Shown: positions 1 through 9,850 of the stretch, piece by piece
Layout of the letters: every line of letters starts with the position of its first letter
How positions within the stretch are numbered: the stretch's first letter is position 1
From: Desulfotignum sp.
GTDB lineage: Bacteria > Desulfobacterota > Desulfobacteria > Desulfobacterales > Desulfobacteraceae
Direction: 5' to 3'
DNA length: 37,506 nt
Assembly: GCA_011389835.1 (NCBI GenBank)
Contig: JAABTO010000012.1
Location: 1-37,506, forward strand
Position numbers and translations under genes: made by a program
Notes under the pieces: model-generated
The model's input: only the letters and a program-made list of their open reading frames with translations
The model's database searches: none
Told to the model about the DNA's origin: nothing

Positions 1-767
1 ACAGCAAAATTGGTCGGTCTGACAAACCCCACCAGGGTGATGTCCATCTCTTGTGCCAGCAGAATGCTCTGGTGGGTGGGGGCCCCTCTGGAAGCCAGAA
101 CGGGTATTTCCAGTCGCCGGGCTTTGTGAACGATTTCAGAGGAGATTCGGCCGGTGCAGACCAGCATGACCCGGGAGCAGTCGATTTTTTCCAGCAGCAG
201 GGTGCCAAGTACCTTGTCAACGGCGTTGTGCCGGCCGATATCGTCGATAAAGAAATCCGGAATCCGTCCTTGAATGCTGGCGGACGCGGAATGAACCCCG
301 CCGGTGATCCGGTGCAGGTCCGAGCAGTGCTGAAGCCAGCGGATCACCTCGATAATGTCGGACCCGTGAATCTGAACATCGCTTTGAATGGGATGACGGG
401 AAGACAGTTCCATCATGGTGGTGTACATCACCCCTTTGCCGCAGCCCGAGGTATACACCCGCTGCCCCAGCAGATCAGGATCCACCAGATTCCTGACTTC
501 AATCTCGGCCCGCCATCTGGTTTCATCCAGGGAAAAGGAGATGATGTCATCGGCGGACTTGATAAATCCGGAGGTGACCAGAAACCCGCAGGCAAACGCT
601 TGGAGATGGGAAGGGGTGCACATGAGCGTGGCGATTTCCCGGCCGTTGACCTCGAAGGTCACCGGGATCTCAGCCGCCACACGGGTGTCTTGGGCAAAAA
701 GCGTGTTGTCTTTAAAACGGGTGATGGTAAAGGGAATCATTTCCGCCATCACGGTATCATCATGCAT
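1..767 (-). CDS. fdhD: Formate dehydrogenase accessory protein FdhD, C-terminus truncated by window edge
   Basis: Manual translation of the minus strand from ATG at 767: MHDDTVMAEMIPFTITRFKDN...VNGREIATLMCTPSHLQAFACGFLVTSGFI...VYTSGCGKGVMYTT...FFIDDIGRHNAVDKVLG...VMLVCTGRISSEIVHKA...PVLASRGAPTHQSILLAQEMDITLVGF. FdhD-family motifs (DIGRHNAVDK, TGRISSE, ASRGAPT). Absent from the ORF track because it runs off the edge. Confidence 0.93.
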   Translation of the reverse strand, partial: MHDDTVMAEMIPFTITRFKDNTLFAQDTRVAAEIPVTFEVNGREIATLMCTPSHLQAFACGFLVTSGFIKSADDIISFSLDETRWRAEIEVRNLVDPDLLGQRVYTSGCGKGVMYTTMMELSSRHPIQSDVQIHGSDIIEVIRWLQHCSDLHRITGGVHSASASIQGRIPDFFIDDIGRHNAVDKVLGTLLLEKIDCSRVMLVCTGRISSEIVHKARRLEIPVLASRGAPTHQSILLAQEMDITLVGFVRPTNFA

Positions 768-894
768 AATCAAGATCCTTGCAGACCAGGGTTGCGACGG
801 ATATTCGGCCGGTGCCGGGCCTGACATTCAGAATTACCACATAGTGTTTATATAGCACCGGTTAATTGGATTTTAAAGGGTATGGCTGATTATT

Positions 895-930
895 TTGCCC
901 CCTTATGCCGTTGCGCAAAAGGGGGGATAG
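895..930. repeat. Imperfect inverted repeat (CCCCCTT...AAGGGGG) between the small Cys protein and fdhD
   Basis: gCCCCCTTaTGCcgttgcGCAaAAGGGGGG read directly; no clear U-tract, so terminator function is uncertain. Confidence 0.35.
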
Positions 931-951
931 AAAAAAAGAGAAAATTTAGGA

Positions 952-1161
952 TCATCCAGTGGAGGTGCAGTCGGCCGTTGTCCGGGGATCGCAGTCCGTG
1001 ACGGATGCGGGCGCCGGTATCATCTCTTTTTTGCAGAAAGGGCAGAAAGTGGTGGCCACGTTGTTGTCATCCATGATGGATTCGGATTTGAAAGTCATTT
1101 CAAACCGGGTGGTGCCGGGGTGGCTGCAATGCACGTGGGTGCAGATATATTTTGTTTCCAT
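952..1161 (-). CDS. Small Cys/His-rich (putative zinc-ribbon-like) protein
   Basis: METKYICTHVHCSHPGTTRFEMTFKSESIMDDNNVATTFCPFCKKEMIPAPASVTDCDPRTTADCTSTG; AAGGAG ribosome-binding site about 8 nt upstream of ATG at 1161; CPFC knuckle. Confidence 0.65.
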   Translation of the reverse strand: METKYICTHVHCSHPGTTRFEMTFKSESIMDDNNVATTFCPFCKKEMIPAPASVTDCDPRTTADCTSTG

Positions 1162-1276
1162 TTCGCAAGACTCCTTGGGTTGAATTTCGTATACTATAGC
1201 ACGTATTTTGAAAAATATCAATTTGTCTTATCGCATGCGTTTGTCAGGAACGCATTAGAAACAAATTAAATCCGTG

Positions 1277-2710
1277 TCAGCCCTTGATTACGGCCATGGG
1301 CCGCAACCGTGCTACCATTCTGGAGATTCCGGCCCCATGGACTACCCCCACCACATCCGACACATCCTTGTATGCCTCGGGCATCTCCTCGGTCAGGGTG
1401 AACCGGCCGGTGTATTTCACCACAATGCCTTTTTGTGCCAGCTCCTGCTGGATGAGCCGGCCTTTGCCCGCTTTTTTGGCGGCTTTCCGGCTCAGCACGC
1501 GCCCGGCACCGTGGCAGGTGGACCCGAATGTGTCATTCATGGCCGTGTCCGTGCCGCAAAGCACATAAGAGGCCCGGCCCATGTCTCCGGGGGTGAGAAT
1601 GGGCTGGCCCACGGCCCGGAACCGGTCAGGGATGCCTGGCTGCCCGGGCCCGAACGCCCGGGTGGCCCCTTTTCGCACCACACACACAGCCTGTTTTTTC
1701 CCATTTACCTGATGGGTCTCTTTTTTGGCGATGTTGTGACACACATCATAGAGCAGGGTCATGCGCAGGCTGTTCGGGCTGATGGACAGGGTTTTCATGA
1801 ATGTCTGCCGGGCCCGGTGCAGCATGATCTGGCGGTTGGCCCAGGCAAAATTGGCGGCACAGGCCATGGCGGACAGATAGGTCTGCCCTTCCGCCGACCG
1901 GATCATGGCACAGGCCAGGTGGCGGTCCGGCAGATTCAGCCCCAGCCGTGCCACGCTCTTTTTCATGATCCCCAGGTGATCATCACACACCTGGTATCCC
2001 AGGCCCCGGGATCCGGAATGCAGCATCACGGTCACCTGTCCGGGAAACAGACCGAACACCCGGGCGATATGCGTATCAAAAATCTCTTCCACCACCCCGA
2101 TTTCCAGAAAATGGTTCCCGGATCCCAGGGTGCCCAGCTGGTCTCTGCCCCGCTCCAGGGCTCTGTCGCTCAGCAGATCGGGGTCTGCCTGGCGCAGGCA
2201 TCCGTTTTCTTCGGTGCATTCGATATCGCTGTCTTCGCCGAATCCCTGGGCCAGGGCCCAGGCACTGCCCTGTGTCAGCACCTGTTTCAGGTCCCGGACA
2301 GACAGCCGGACCGAACCTTTGGACCCGACCCCTGACGGCACGGCCTCAAACAGTTGGTTTGTCAAAGGTTCCAGATGGGGGCGGATGTCTTTTTCTGTCA
2401 ACGCCGTGGTGGCCAGGCGCACCCCGCAGTTGATGTCGTACCCCACCCCGCCCGGCGAGATCACCCCGGTGTCCCAGTCAAAAGCCGCCACCCCGCCGAT
2501 GGGAAACCCGTATCCCAGGTGAATGTCGGGCATGGCCATGGCCGCCTTGACAATCCCCGGCAGCGTTGCCACATTGGCTACCTGCCGGATACTGCCGTCC
2601 TCTTTCAGGGCTCTGATGCCCGAAGCCGAGGCATAGATGATTCCCGGCACCCGCATCTGTCCGGTTTTCGGGATCTGCCAGCGGTATGGATCAAGCGGTT
2701 CAAGGTGCAT
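1277..2710 (-). CDS. rtcB: RtcB family RNA-splicing ligase
   Basis: 477 aa; MPDIHLGYGFPIGGVAAFD, SPGGVGYDINCGVRL, LGSGNHFLEIG, HSGSRGLGYQV, GTDTAMNDTFGSTCHGAGRVLSR are RtcB signatures. Confidence 0.96.
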   Translation of the reverse strand: MHLEPLDPYRWQIPKTGQMRVPGIIYASASGIRALKEDGSIRQVANVATLPGIVKAAMAMPDIHLGYGFPIGGVAAFDWDTGVISPGGVGYDINCGVRLATTALTEKDIRPHLEPLTNQLFEAVPSGVGSKGSVRLSVRDLKQVLTQGSAWALAQGFGEDSDIECTEENGCLRQADPDLLSDRALERGRDQLGTLGSGNHFLEIGVVEEIFDTHIARVFGLFPGQVTVMLHSGSRGLGYQVCDDHLGIMKKSVARLGLNLPDRHLACAMIRSAEGQTYLSAMACAANFAWANRQIMLHRARQTFMKTLSISPNSLRMTLLYDVCHNIAKKETHQVNGKKQAVCVVRKGATRAFGPGQPGIPDRFRAVGQPILTPGDMGRASYVLCGTDTAMNDTFGSTCHGAGRVLSRKAAKKAGKGRLIQQELAQKGIVVKYTGRFTLTEEMPEAYKDVSDVVGVVHGAGISRMVARLRPMAVIKG

Positions 2711-2728
2711 GGAAACCTCCTTTGTGTT

Positions 2729-4069
2729 TCAGTTCAGCAGCACCATCCGGGTCAGTTTTTCAACCAGCAGGTCTTTGGGCTGGACCAGGGGAAACTGCTC
2801 TTTGCCCGGTTCCAGCGTGGTGATCACGGTGCGACCCACCACCAGGCGGCCGGTCCGGGTGCTGAATGGCGGCCGGGTGGTGACGCCCCACATGGCATGG
2901 CAAATTACCGGGTGATCCGATGCCGGATCTAATCCCAGGTAGAGCATGATGTGGCCGGGCATGTATAACAGGGTTTGCAGCGGAATACCTTGAGTTCGGA
3001 TCAGGCCCTGTTTTTCCCGGCCGGACAGTCCTTCCAGGGAAATGCTTTCGCCGGCGTCTGCCTGGTCTCTGGAGTTTCTGGGCAAAGGGATCCCGAAACC
3101 GGCGAACACATCCTGGATCAGGGCGGAACAGTCCCGGTTTTCATACAGCCCGCCCCAGCCGTAGGACTGGCCCATCAGTGCGTTCAGTATGTCGGCAAAA
3201 TTTTCCAAGGTGGCGGAAAACGGTAGCGGCTGAATCCCGTCTTCCGGCACCCTGGCCGCCAGCAGCTCCGCATTGCCCAGATGGGTTCGTGCCGGTGCCA
3301 GGACCGTGACAAAACCGGTATCTGATGCCGGGTCCGTCATGGGCAGGGCCATGCCCACCCGGCCGGCGAAAACCGGGGGGCCGTCCTCTGGAATCACCGG
3401 TACCTGGTCGGCCGTAAATCCTGCCAGGGGATGGGTGGAATAATCCATCATGACGGCATCATCCACGGCCGCGATCTCCTGCCATCGTACCCATCCGGCC
3501 ACCCAGTCGGTTTCCACCAGCGCCCACTGCCGGTCCGCGCTTTCATGGGTGATCAGCACCGGGGTGCCGGCCGGCACCAGGGAGTTCTGCATCATGTCAA
3601 AGGGAAATCCGCGACCCGGGACCGGGGGGCCGAAAAACACGGGTTTGTGGGTGGGGAATACCCGGATGGAAGCATGGATCACGGTGATGGCCGGCTGATG
3701 CAGCAGAGGATAGGTGCCGGGTTGTGACTGCCGGGCCATGACATTCACAAAATTCGGGGGAAGCGGCCGGTTGTTTTCGCCATATAATCGCTTTAATCTG
3801 TATTTTTTCAGTCCGGAAAACACGATCTTTGCGGAATGCTTGGGAGCGGTCCGGTGCCAGGGCCTGAAAAACCGGTCTTTGAATTGTTGAAAATATTGAG
3901 CCTGGCAGGCTGAATCGATGACCGGGTCTTTTGCGTGTGCCAGATACACCCCGGCATCCTGGGGCAGCCTCTGGATATCAGCCCTGGGCAACGGCTGTCT
4001 GACGGCACATCCGGTACCGGTCAGACAGATCAGCAGCAAAAGACCGAGTGTTGGGAACCATATTTTCAT
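2729..4069 (-). CDS. Lipoprotein with SH3b domains and NlpC/P60 cysteine peptidase domain
   Basis: Lipobox-like LLLICLTGTGC; YGWGGLYENRDCSALIQDVFAGFGIPLPRNSRDQ (catalytic Cys region) and GHIMLYLG (catalytic His region). Confidence 0.85.
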   Translation of the reverse strand: MKIWFPTLGLLLLICLTGTGCAVRQPLPRADIQRLPQDAGVYLAHAKDPVIDSACQAQYFQQFKDRFFRPWHRTAPKHSAKIVFSGLKKYRLKRLYGENNRPLPPNFVNVMARQSQPGTYPLLHQPAITVIHASIRVFPTHKPVFFGPPVPGRGFPFDMMQNSLVPAGTPVLITHESADRQWALVETDWVAGWVRWQEIAAVDDAVMMDYSTHPLAGFTADQVPVIPEDGPPVFAGRVGMALPMTDPASDTGFVTVLAPARTHLGNAELLAARVPEDGIQPLPFSATLENFADILNALMGQSYGWGGLYENRDCSALIQDVFAGFGIPLPRNSRDQADAGESISLEGLSGREKQGLIRTQGIPLQTLLYMPGHIMLYLGLDPASDHPVICHAMWGVTTRPPFSTRTGRLVVGRTVITTLEPGKEQFPLVQPKDLLVEKLTRMVLLN

Positions 4070-4122
4070 GGAATGACTGTACGCGATTGCGGTATGATTT
4101 TCAAGATGCGGCAGTCATTGCA

Positions 4123-4842
4123 TTACCGGTGGTTGCTGTGATCCGTTTCCGGGCCGGTGTTGATCAGGTGTGACAGATTCCTGACAATAGGTGCCATCCG
4201 CGCCCGGTGTTCCGGCGGGATCATCAGATATTTTATGGATTCGTTTTTGACGAACAATCCTTTGTTTTTCGGGTCATGATTTTGATGCTCCTGACCGGTC
4301 ACGGCATTTTCGGATAAAGTCAGCAGCAGCATGTCCGACAGATTGCCGGAATGACCGTTCTGGTCCAGGTGTTCAATGGCCTGTAAAAACACATTGTTCA
4401 CCGTCAGTACCCAGGGGGGCATCTGCGCGCTGCCCGTTTCCCTGCAATGGGTTTCCGAGACCATGGCCCGGCACCCGAAGGGCCGGACATCATAGATTGT
4501 GCACAGGTCATTTTCCAGCAGGGGACAGTTTCCCCATGCGGGATCGTTTTCTTCTTCCGGCAGGTCGACGTCTTCCATGCACAGCCTGGCAAACCCGTTG
4601 GTACTCATTTTGGGAATATAGCGTTTTGCTGGAAACCCGTGGGTGATTGCTGCATGAAGAATCTCTCGCCGGGGTGAAGGCAGACGGTCGGTTATCATCC
4701 GGGCTTCAAGGCCTGTCAGGATCACATTGCAGGTACAGCAGCCGGCACACCCCGGGCCACATGCCAGCGCCGTAGATCTGATGATCCGGTCATACAGCTC
4801 ATAAATGTCGTTCAACCGGTCAATCATATGCGGATTTGACAT
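4123..4842 (-). CDS. YkgJ-like cysteine cluster protein (putative zinc/iron-chelating domain)
   Basis: CGPGCAGCCTCNVILTGLEA...CPLLENDLCTIYDVRPFGCRAM: spaced cysteines typical of the family. Confidence 0.8.
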   Translation of the reverse strand: MSNPHMIDRLNDIYELYDRIIRSTALACGPGCAGCCTCNVILTGLEARMITDRLPSPRREILHAAITHGFPAKRYIPKMSTNGFARLCMEDVDLPEEENDPAWGNCPLLENDLCTIYDVRPFGCRAMVSETHCRETGSAQMPPWVLTVNNVFLQAIEHLDQNGHSGNLSDMLLLTLSENAVTGQEHQNHDPKNKGLFVKNESIKYLMIPPEHRARMAPIVRNLSHLINTGPETDHSNHR

Positions 4843-4883
4843 CCCTGCGTTGTCTTAAATAGATTCAAAGTCAACCTTTTGGA

Positions 4884-5552
4884 TCATGGGCTGCCGTATT
4901 GCGCCAGATAGGCATCGATTTTTTCCATCATGGCATCATCCAGTATCACCCGGCCGTTGATTTCCCGGTTATGGAGAAATGCCGTGATGTCGGCCAGGGT
5001 GACGATGGCATAAATGGGAATGCCCAGGGTGTCGGCCACCTCGGCCAGGGCGTTCTGGTCGGTGGTGCCTTTTTCCTGGCGGTCCACGCTGATGACGATG
5101 CCTTTGACCTTCGGATTGCCGCTGGTTTTCAGGATATCGAGGGATTCTCTGATCGCCTTGCCCGAGGTGATGACATCATCCACCAGGATGAGCCGGGTGC
5201 CGGAAGTCAGGTCCATACCCACGGTGCTGCTTTTGTCGGCATAGGTTTTGGCTTCCTTGCGGTTGAACACATATCCGGTGTCATGCCCCATGCCGGACAG
5301 GGCCATGGTCGTGGATACGCACAAGGGAATGCCTTTGTAGGCCGGGCCGTAAATGCCGTCAAATCCGGTATTGAAATACTGGTGCACGGCTTTGGCGTAA
5401 TGACCCCCCAGCTGAGTGATTTTGCCGCCGGTGTCAAACATGCCGGTATTGATGAAATAGGGGGCGATGCGGCCGCTTTTGAGTTGAAATTCCCCGAATT
5501 TCAGGGCGTTGCAGTCAATCAGAAAGCGGATGAAAGATTCTTTGTCGGTCAT
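4884..5552 (-). CDS. pyrE: Orotate phosphoribosyltransferase
   Basis: GPAYKGIPLCVSTTMAL, FNRKEAKTYADKSS, LILVDDVITSGKAIRES (PRPP-binding motif). Confidence 0.95.
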   Translation of the reverse strand: MTDKESFIRFLIDCNALKFGEFQLKSGRIAPYFINTGMFDTGGKITQLGGHYAKAVHQYFNTGFDGIYGPAYKGIPLCVSTTMALSGMGHDTGYVFNRKEAKTYADKSSTVGMDLTSGTRLILVDDVITSGKAIRESLDILKTSGNPKVKGIVISVDRQEKGTTDQNALAEVADTLGIPIYAIVTLADITAFLHNREINGRVILDDAMMEKIDAYLAQYGSP

Positions 5553-5613
5553 GGAGGGGCGTTCCTTTGGATGGTTGAGGTTGTTTTTTAAACCGGTATG
5601 TTGCGGTGCCCTA

Positions 5614-6435
5614 TCACTGGCACCGCCAGGTCACATAGTCGGACAGGGGAACGGCTCGGCCGGATTTGAGCAGGGCCGTGCGGTTGAAATCGGCCATGTT
5701 CCGCAGCTGTGCCGAGTCAAACACCGGCCCATCCGTGCACACCACCCGGTCGCCGCACACACAGGCCCCGCACACCCCGAACCCGCAGCGCATATACCGC
5801 TCCAGCGACACCTGGCAGGGGATGCGGTGAGACTCGCACAAGGTGAACACCGCGTGCATCATCATTTCCGGGCCGCAGGCATACACCATGTCAAACTGGT
5901 GCTGGTTCTGTACCGTCCGGTGCTGAATCTCGGCTGCCAGAAGATCGGTGACAACCCCTTTATGCCCCAGGCTGCCGTCATCCGTGGTGATATGACGGGT
6001 CCTGGCGAACCGGTCCTGAAACAGGATGAATTCTTTTGTCCTTGCCCCGTGGATGAAACACAGGTCCGGGTGGAGTTTTGTCACCAGAGGCGCCAGGGGC
6101 GCCATGCCGCAGCCGCCGGCTACCACGGCCGTATGGGGCGAGGAAACGATATCAAACCCGTTGCCGAACGGTCCTCTGATCCCCACCAGATCCCCGGGGG
6201 CCAGGGCCACAGCCCGGCGGGAAAATCGGCCTTTGGCCTCGATGGTGATGCCGAACCGGGTGGGAGAATAATAGGACAGGCTGTAAGGTTTTTCATCCAC
6301 GCCCGGAAGCCAGAGCATCACAAACTGGCCGGGACGGAAATCAATGGCAAAATCAAAAAATAACGTGGTATAAACGCTGTTGTGTATGGTTATTTCCGCC
6401 ACTTCGATCATCAGAGGGGTGTGTTCGGCGATCAT
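5614..6435 (-). CDS. pyrK: Dihydroorotate dehydrogenase electron-transfer subunit (FAD/2Fe-2S)
   Basis: PGQFVMLWLPGVDEKPYSLSYY, GPFGNGF, GGCGMAPLAPL, and CGFGVCGACVCGDRVVCTDGPVF 2Fe-2S motif; adjacent to pyrD. Confidence 0.9.
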   Translation of the reverse strand: MIAEHTPLMIEVAEITIHNSVYTTLFFDFAIDFRPGQFVMLWLPGVDEKPYSLSYYSPTRFGITIEAKGRFSRRAVALAPGDLVGIRGPFGNGFDIVSSPHTAVVAGGCGMAPLAPLVTKLHPDLCFIHGARTKEFILFQDRFARTRHITTDDGSLGHKGVVTDLLAAEIQHRTVQNQHQFDMVYACGPEMMMHAVFTLCESHRIPCQVSLERYMRCGFGVCGACVCGDRVVCTDGPVFDSAQLRNMADFNRTALLKSGRAVPLSDYVTWRCQ

Positions 6436-7349
6436 GGGGTGTGCCTCCTGTCATGGGCCGCACCGATAATTTCATCCCGGGTGACATGGTGGTCGGTCAG
6501 CCAGTCGGCCAGTTCCCGGTTCACCTGATCGAACACCTCGATGCCCCGGTACCGCACGGCCGATCCCATGCCCACCAGGGTAGCCCCGGCCATGAACATT
6601 TCCACGGCATCTTCCCCGGTGGTGACGCCGCCCAGCCCGATGATGGGTATGGACACGGCCCGGTAAATATCATACACGCACCGCACGGCAACGGGTTTGA
6701 TCATGGGGCCGGACAAACCCCCCTTTTTGAAGGCCAGTACCGGCATTTGCGCTTCTATGTCAATGATCATGCCGGGTCCGGCCGTGTTGATGGCACAGAT
6801 GGCATCGGCCCCGGCATCTTCACACGCCCGGGCGATTTTGCCGATATCCGGGGCTGCCGGGGTAAGTTTGGCGATCAACGGGACGGCAATCACCCGTTTA
6901 ACCGCATTTGTGACGGCAAAGGCCGCTTTTTCATCCACGCCGAACAGCATGCCGTGGCGGTCGGAATTGGGGCAGGAGATGTTGATTTCAATAAACTCGG
7001 GTCCCTGTTCGGACACGAACCGGGCCACCTGGACGAACTCTTCCAAGGACCCGCCGTAGATGCTGGCATTGAGGGGAAATGTCCGGCCCGACAGTGCCTG
7101 CCATTCCGTATCCATGTGATCATATCCCGGCGTGGGCAGTCCCACGGCGTTGATCATGCCGAATCCCAGGTCGATCACCGTGGGATTGTTGTGACCGTCC
7201 CGGGGCCCGGGTCCGATGGATTTCATGGTTACCAGCCCGCACCCGGCCCTGTGAACCCGTTCCAGAATCCCGGCATTGTTGCCCAGGATGCCCGAGGCCA
7301 AAACCAGGGGGTTTTTCAGCTGCTTTCCAAGAAACGTGACGCTTTCCAT
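6432..7349 (-). CDS. pyrD: Dihydroorotate dehydrogenase, catalytic subunit (class 1B-type)
   Basis: KNPLVLASGILGNN, EINISCPN, PLIAKLTPAAPDI, INTAGPGMIIDIE, IPIIGLGGVTTGEDAVEMFMAGA; ATGA overlap with pyrK. Confidence 0.95.
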   Translation of the reverse strand: MESVTFLGKQLKNPLVLASGILGNNAGILERVHRAGCGLVTMKSIGPGPRDGHNNPTVIDLGFGMINAVGLPTPGYDHMDTEWQALSGRTFPLNASIYGGSLEEFVQVARFVSEQGPEFIEINISCPNSDRHGMLFGVDEKAAFAVTNAVKRVIAVPLIAKLTPAAPDIGKIARACEDAGADAICAINTAGPGMIIDIEAQMPVLAFKKGGLSGPMIKPVAVRCVYDIYRAVSIPIIGLGGVTTGEDAVEMFMAGATLVGMGSAVRYRGIEVFDQVNRELADWLTDHHVTRDEIIGAAHDRRHTP

Positions 7350-8563
7350 CAGCTGAACTTGTCGTAGAAAATCATGTCATCCTCCACGCCCATTTCATAC
7401 AGGTCTTCAATCACCGCATCGATCATGGGCGGCGGACCGCACAGGTAATACTCGATTTCCGTGGGATCCTCATGCTCCTTGAGATAGGAATCGATGAGAT
7501 GGATATGGACAAACCCGGTGAGCCCGGTCCAGTTGTCCTCTTTTTCCGGAGCGGACAGGGCCACATGATAGGTGAAGTTGTCAAACCGTTTTTCCAGGTC
7601 CAAAAATTCCTCATGATAGAACATCTCCTTGACCGACCTGGCCCCGTACCAGAAGGTGATCTTCCGTTTGCTGTCAATGCCCTCCAGCTGATGAAGGATA
7701 TGGCTGCGTAACGGTGCCATGCCGGCCCCGCCGCCGACAAAGCACATTTCCTTGTCCGTGTCTTTTGCCATGAAATCGCCGTAGGGGCCGCTGATTTGCA
7801 CCTTGTCCCCGGGTTTGAGCCCGAAGATGAAAGAGGACCCGAATCCGGGCGGAATGCTTTCCGTGCCCGGCGGGGGGGTGGCAATGCGCACATTGAGTTT
7901 GACAATGTCTTTTTCATGGGGCGGGTTGGCCATGGAATAGGCCCGAAAACCGGGTTTGATCCCTTTGGCGGCCAGATCGAACAGGTTGTATTTTTTCCAT
8001 TCACTCACATATTTGCTGTCAATGTTGAAATCCTTGAAAGTCAGCTCGTATTCCGGCACATCGATCTGAATATAGGCCCCGGCTTCAAATTCGATGGACT
8101 CTTCAGGCTCCAGAACCAGCTCCTTGATAAAGGTGGAGACATTGTCATTGGAGACCACAATGGCATTGACTTTTTTGATGCCGAAAATGGACTCCGGCAC
8201 CTGGATGGCCATGTCCTGTTTGACCTTGAGCTGGCAGGACAGCCGGACGCCTTCCAGTTTTTCCTTTCGGGACAGATGAGCCAGTTCCGTGGGCAGGATG
8301 GCGCCGCCGCCATCGGTCACCTTGCATTTGCACATGGCGCAGGAGCCGGACCCGCCACAGGCGGACGGCAGAAAAATGTCATTGCGGGACAGGGCCGACA
8401 GCAGTGTGGGGTTGCCGGACACGGTGAGGGTATCCTCTTTGCTGTCATTGATGGTGATGGTATGGCTGCCCTGGGTGGTGACTTTGGCTTCCACAAACAG
8501 CAGCACGAACACAAGGACGATGATCACACCGGAAAAAATCAACAGGCTGATAAGGTAAATCAC
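7349..8563 (-). CDS. nqrF: Na+-translocating NADH:quinone oxidoreductase subunit F
   Basis: N-terminal TM, LPSACGGSGSCAMCKCKV 2Fe-2S motif, RAYSMANPP, GGGAGMAPLRSHI, YYLCGPPPMIDAV; in order with nqrABCDE. Confidence 0.95.
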   Translation of the reverse strand: MIYLISLLIFSGVIIVLVFVLLFVEAKVTTQGSHTITINDSKEDTLTVSGNPTLLSALSRNDIFLPSACGGSGSCAMCKCKVTDGGGAILPTELAHLSRKEKLEGVRLSCQLKVKQDMAIQVPESIFGIKKVNAIVVSNDNVSTFIKELVLEPEESIEFEAGAYIQIDVPEYELTFKDFNIDSKYVSEWKKYNLFDLAAKGIKPGFRAYSMANPPHEKDIVKLNVRIATPPPGTESIPPGFGSSFIFGLKPGDKVQISGPYGDFMAKDTDKEMCFVGGGAGMAPLRSHILHQLEGIDSKRKITFWYGARSVKEMFYHEEFLDLEKRFDNFTYHVALSAPEKEDNWTGLTGFVHIHLIDSYLKEHEDPTEIEYYLCGPPPMIDAVIEDLYEMGVEDDMIFYDKFS

Positions 8564-8581
8564 TGTGTGCTCCTTGAAAAT

Positions 8582-9190
8582 CTAGAGGGTGATTCCTGAA
8601 AACATCATGAATGTCATGGCCATGAGCCCGGCGATGATCATGATGAAACCGAACCCGTCCAGGCCCTTTGGCACATCCGCGTACCTGACTTTCTTCCGGA
8701 TGGCGGCCAGGGACACGATGGCCAGCATCCACCCGGTGCCGGACCCGGCCCCGAACACCACGGATTCGATAAAGGTGTGATTACGTTCCACTATGAACAG
8801 GGACGTCCCTAAAATGGCGCAGTTCACCGCGATCAGGGGCAGAAACACGCCCAATGTGGCATACAGCAGCGGCGAATACCGGTCGATCACCATTTCTACC
8901 GCCTGAACCATGGCGGCGATCACCGCAATGAATGTGATGAATTTCAGAAAACTCAGGTCCAGTTCCGGAAATCCGGCCCAGGCCAGGGCCCCGGGTGCCA
9001 GCAGTCCATGATAGATCAGCCAGTTCACCGGACTGGTCACCGTTAAAACGAAAATCACGGCCAGCCCCAGGCCGGTGGCGGTTTCAATGGTTTTGGATAC
9101 GGCAATGAACGAACATATGCCCAGGAAATAGGCCAGCAGAATATTGCCGATGAACACGGAATTGATAAACAGACTCAGCAGATCGCCCAT
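8582..9190 (-). CDS. nqrE: Na+-NQR subunit E
   Basis: [35 protein letters not shown]...[10 protein letters not shown]; operon position. Confidence 0.95.
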   Translation of the reverse strand: MGDLLSLFINSVFIGNILLAYFLGICSFIAVSKTIETATGLGLAVIFVLTVTSPVNWLIYHGLLAPGALAWAGFPELDLSFLKFITFIAVIAAMVQAVEMVIDRYSPLLYATLGVFLPLIAVNCAILGTSLFIVERNHTFIESVVFGAGSGTGWMLAIVSLAAIRKKVRYADVPKGLDGFGFIMIIAGLMAMTFMMFSGITL

Positions 9191-9199
9191 GGCAGCTCC

Positions 9200-9850
9200 T
9201 TATTTTTTCTCGTGGGATATGCCGGGAAGGCTGTTTTTGAGCCAGACCAGCAGGCCGATGACAAAGAACGCCCCCGGTGCCAGCACCATGATGCCCATAT
9301 CCTGGAACCCCATGTCATACACAAACTGGGGAATCACGGAAAACCCGAAAAACTGACCGGACCCCAGGAGTTCGCGCAAAAATGCCACCGCCACCAGGAT
9401 CATACTGTAGCCCAGGCCGTTGGCAATGCCATCCACAAAGGAATCCGCCGGATTGTTGGCCAAAGCGAACGCCTCGGCCCGGCCCAGGATGATGCAGTTG
9501 GTGATGATCAGGCCCACGAAAATGGACAGCTGTTTTGAAATATCATATAAATACGCCTGGAGGATCTGATCGGTGATGATCACCAGAGAGGCAATGACCG
9601 TCAATTCCACGATGATGCGGATGTTTGAGGGGATCAAATGACGCAGGCTGGAGATGATCAAACCGGAAAATCCCGCCACCAGGGTCAAGGCAATGCTCAT
9701 GACCAGGGCGGTGGACATTTTGACCGTGACCGCCAGGGCCGAGCAGATGCCCAATACCTGGTATGCCACCGGGTTTTCCCTCCAGATGCCTTTGACCAGA
9801 ATCTCCTTGTAGTGAGAAAGATCGTTTTGCATGAAAATATCCTTATTCAT
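9200..9850 (-). CDS. nqrD: Na+-NQR subunit D
   Basis: NPVAYQVLGICSALAVTVKMSTALVMSIALT...IITNCIILGRAEAFA; operon position. Confidence 0.95.
   Translation of the reverse strand: MNKDIFMQNDLSHYKEILVKGIWRENPVAYQVLGICSALAVTVKMSTALVMSIALTLVAGFSGLIISSLRHLIPSNIRIIVELTVIASLVIITDQILQAYLYDISKQLSIFVGLIITNCIILGRAEAFALANNPADSFVDGIANGLGYSMILVAVAFLRELLGSGQFFGFSVIPQFVYDMGFQDMGIMVLAPGAFFVIGLLVWLKNSLPGISHEKK

Noticed and set aside
51-824. 257-aa and 146-aa plus-strand ORFs at the left edge
   Set aside because: Antisense to fdhD, which translates cleanly on the minus strand.
946-954. Possible second selenocysteine near the end of the small Cys protein (GGA TGA TCC TAA)
   Set aside because: Read-through would add only two residues and no family Cys is known there; treated as a normal stop.
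1274-2335. 353-aa plus-strand ORF
   Set aside because: Antisense shadow of rtcB; no recognisable motifs.
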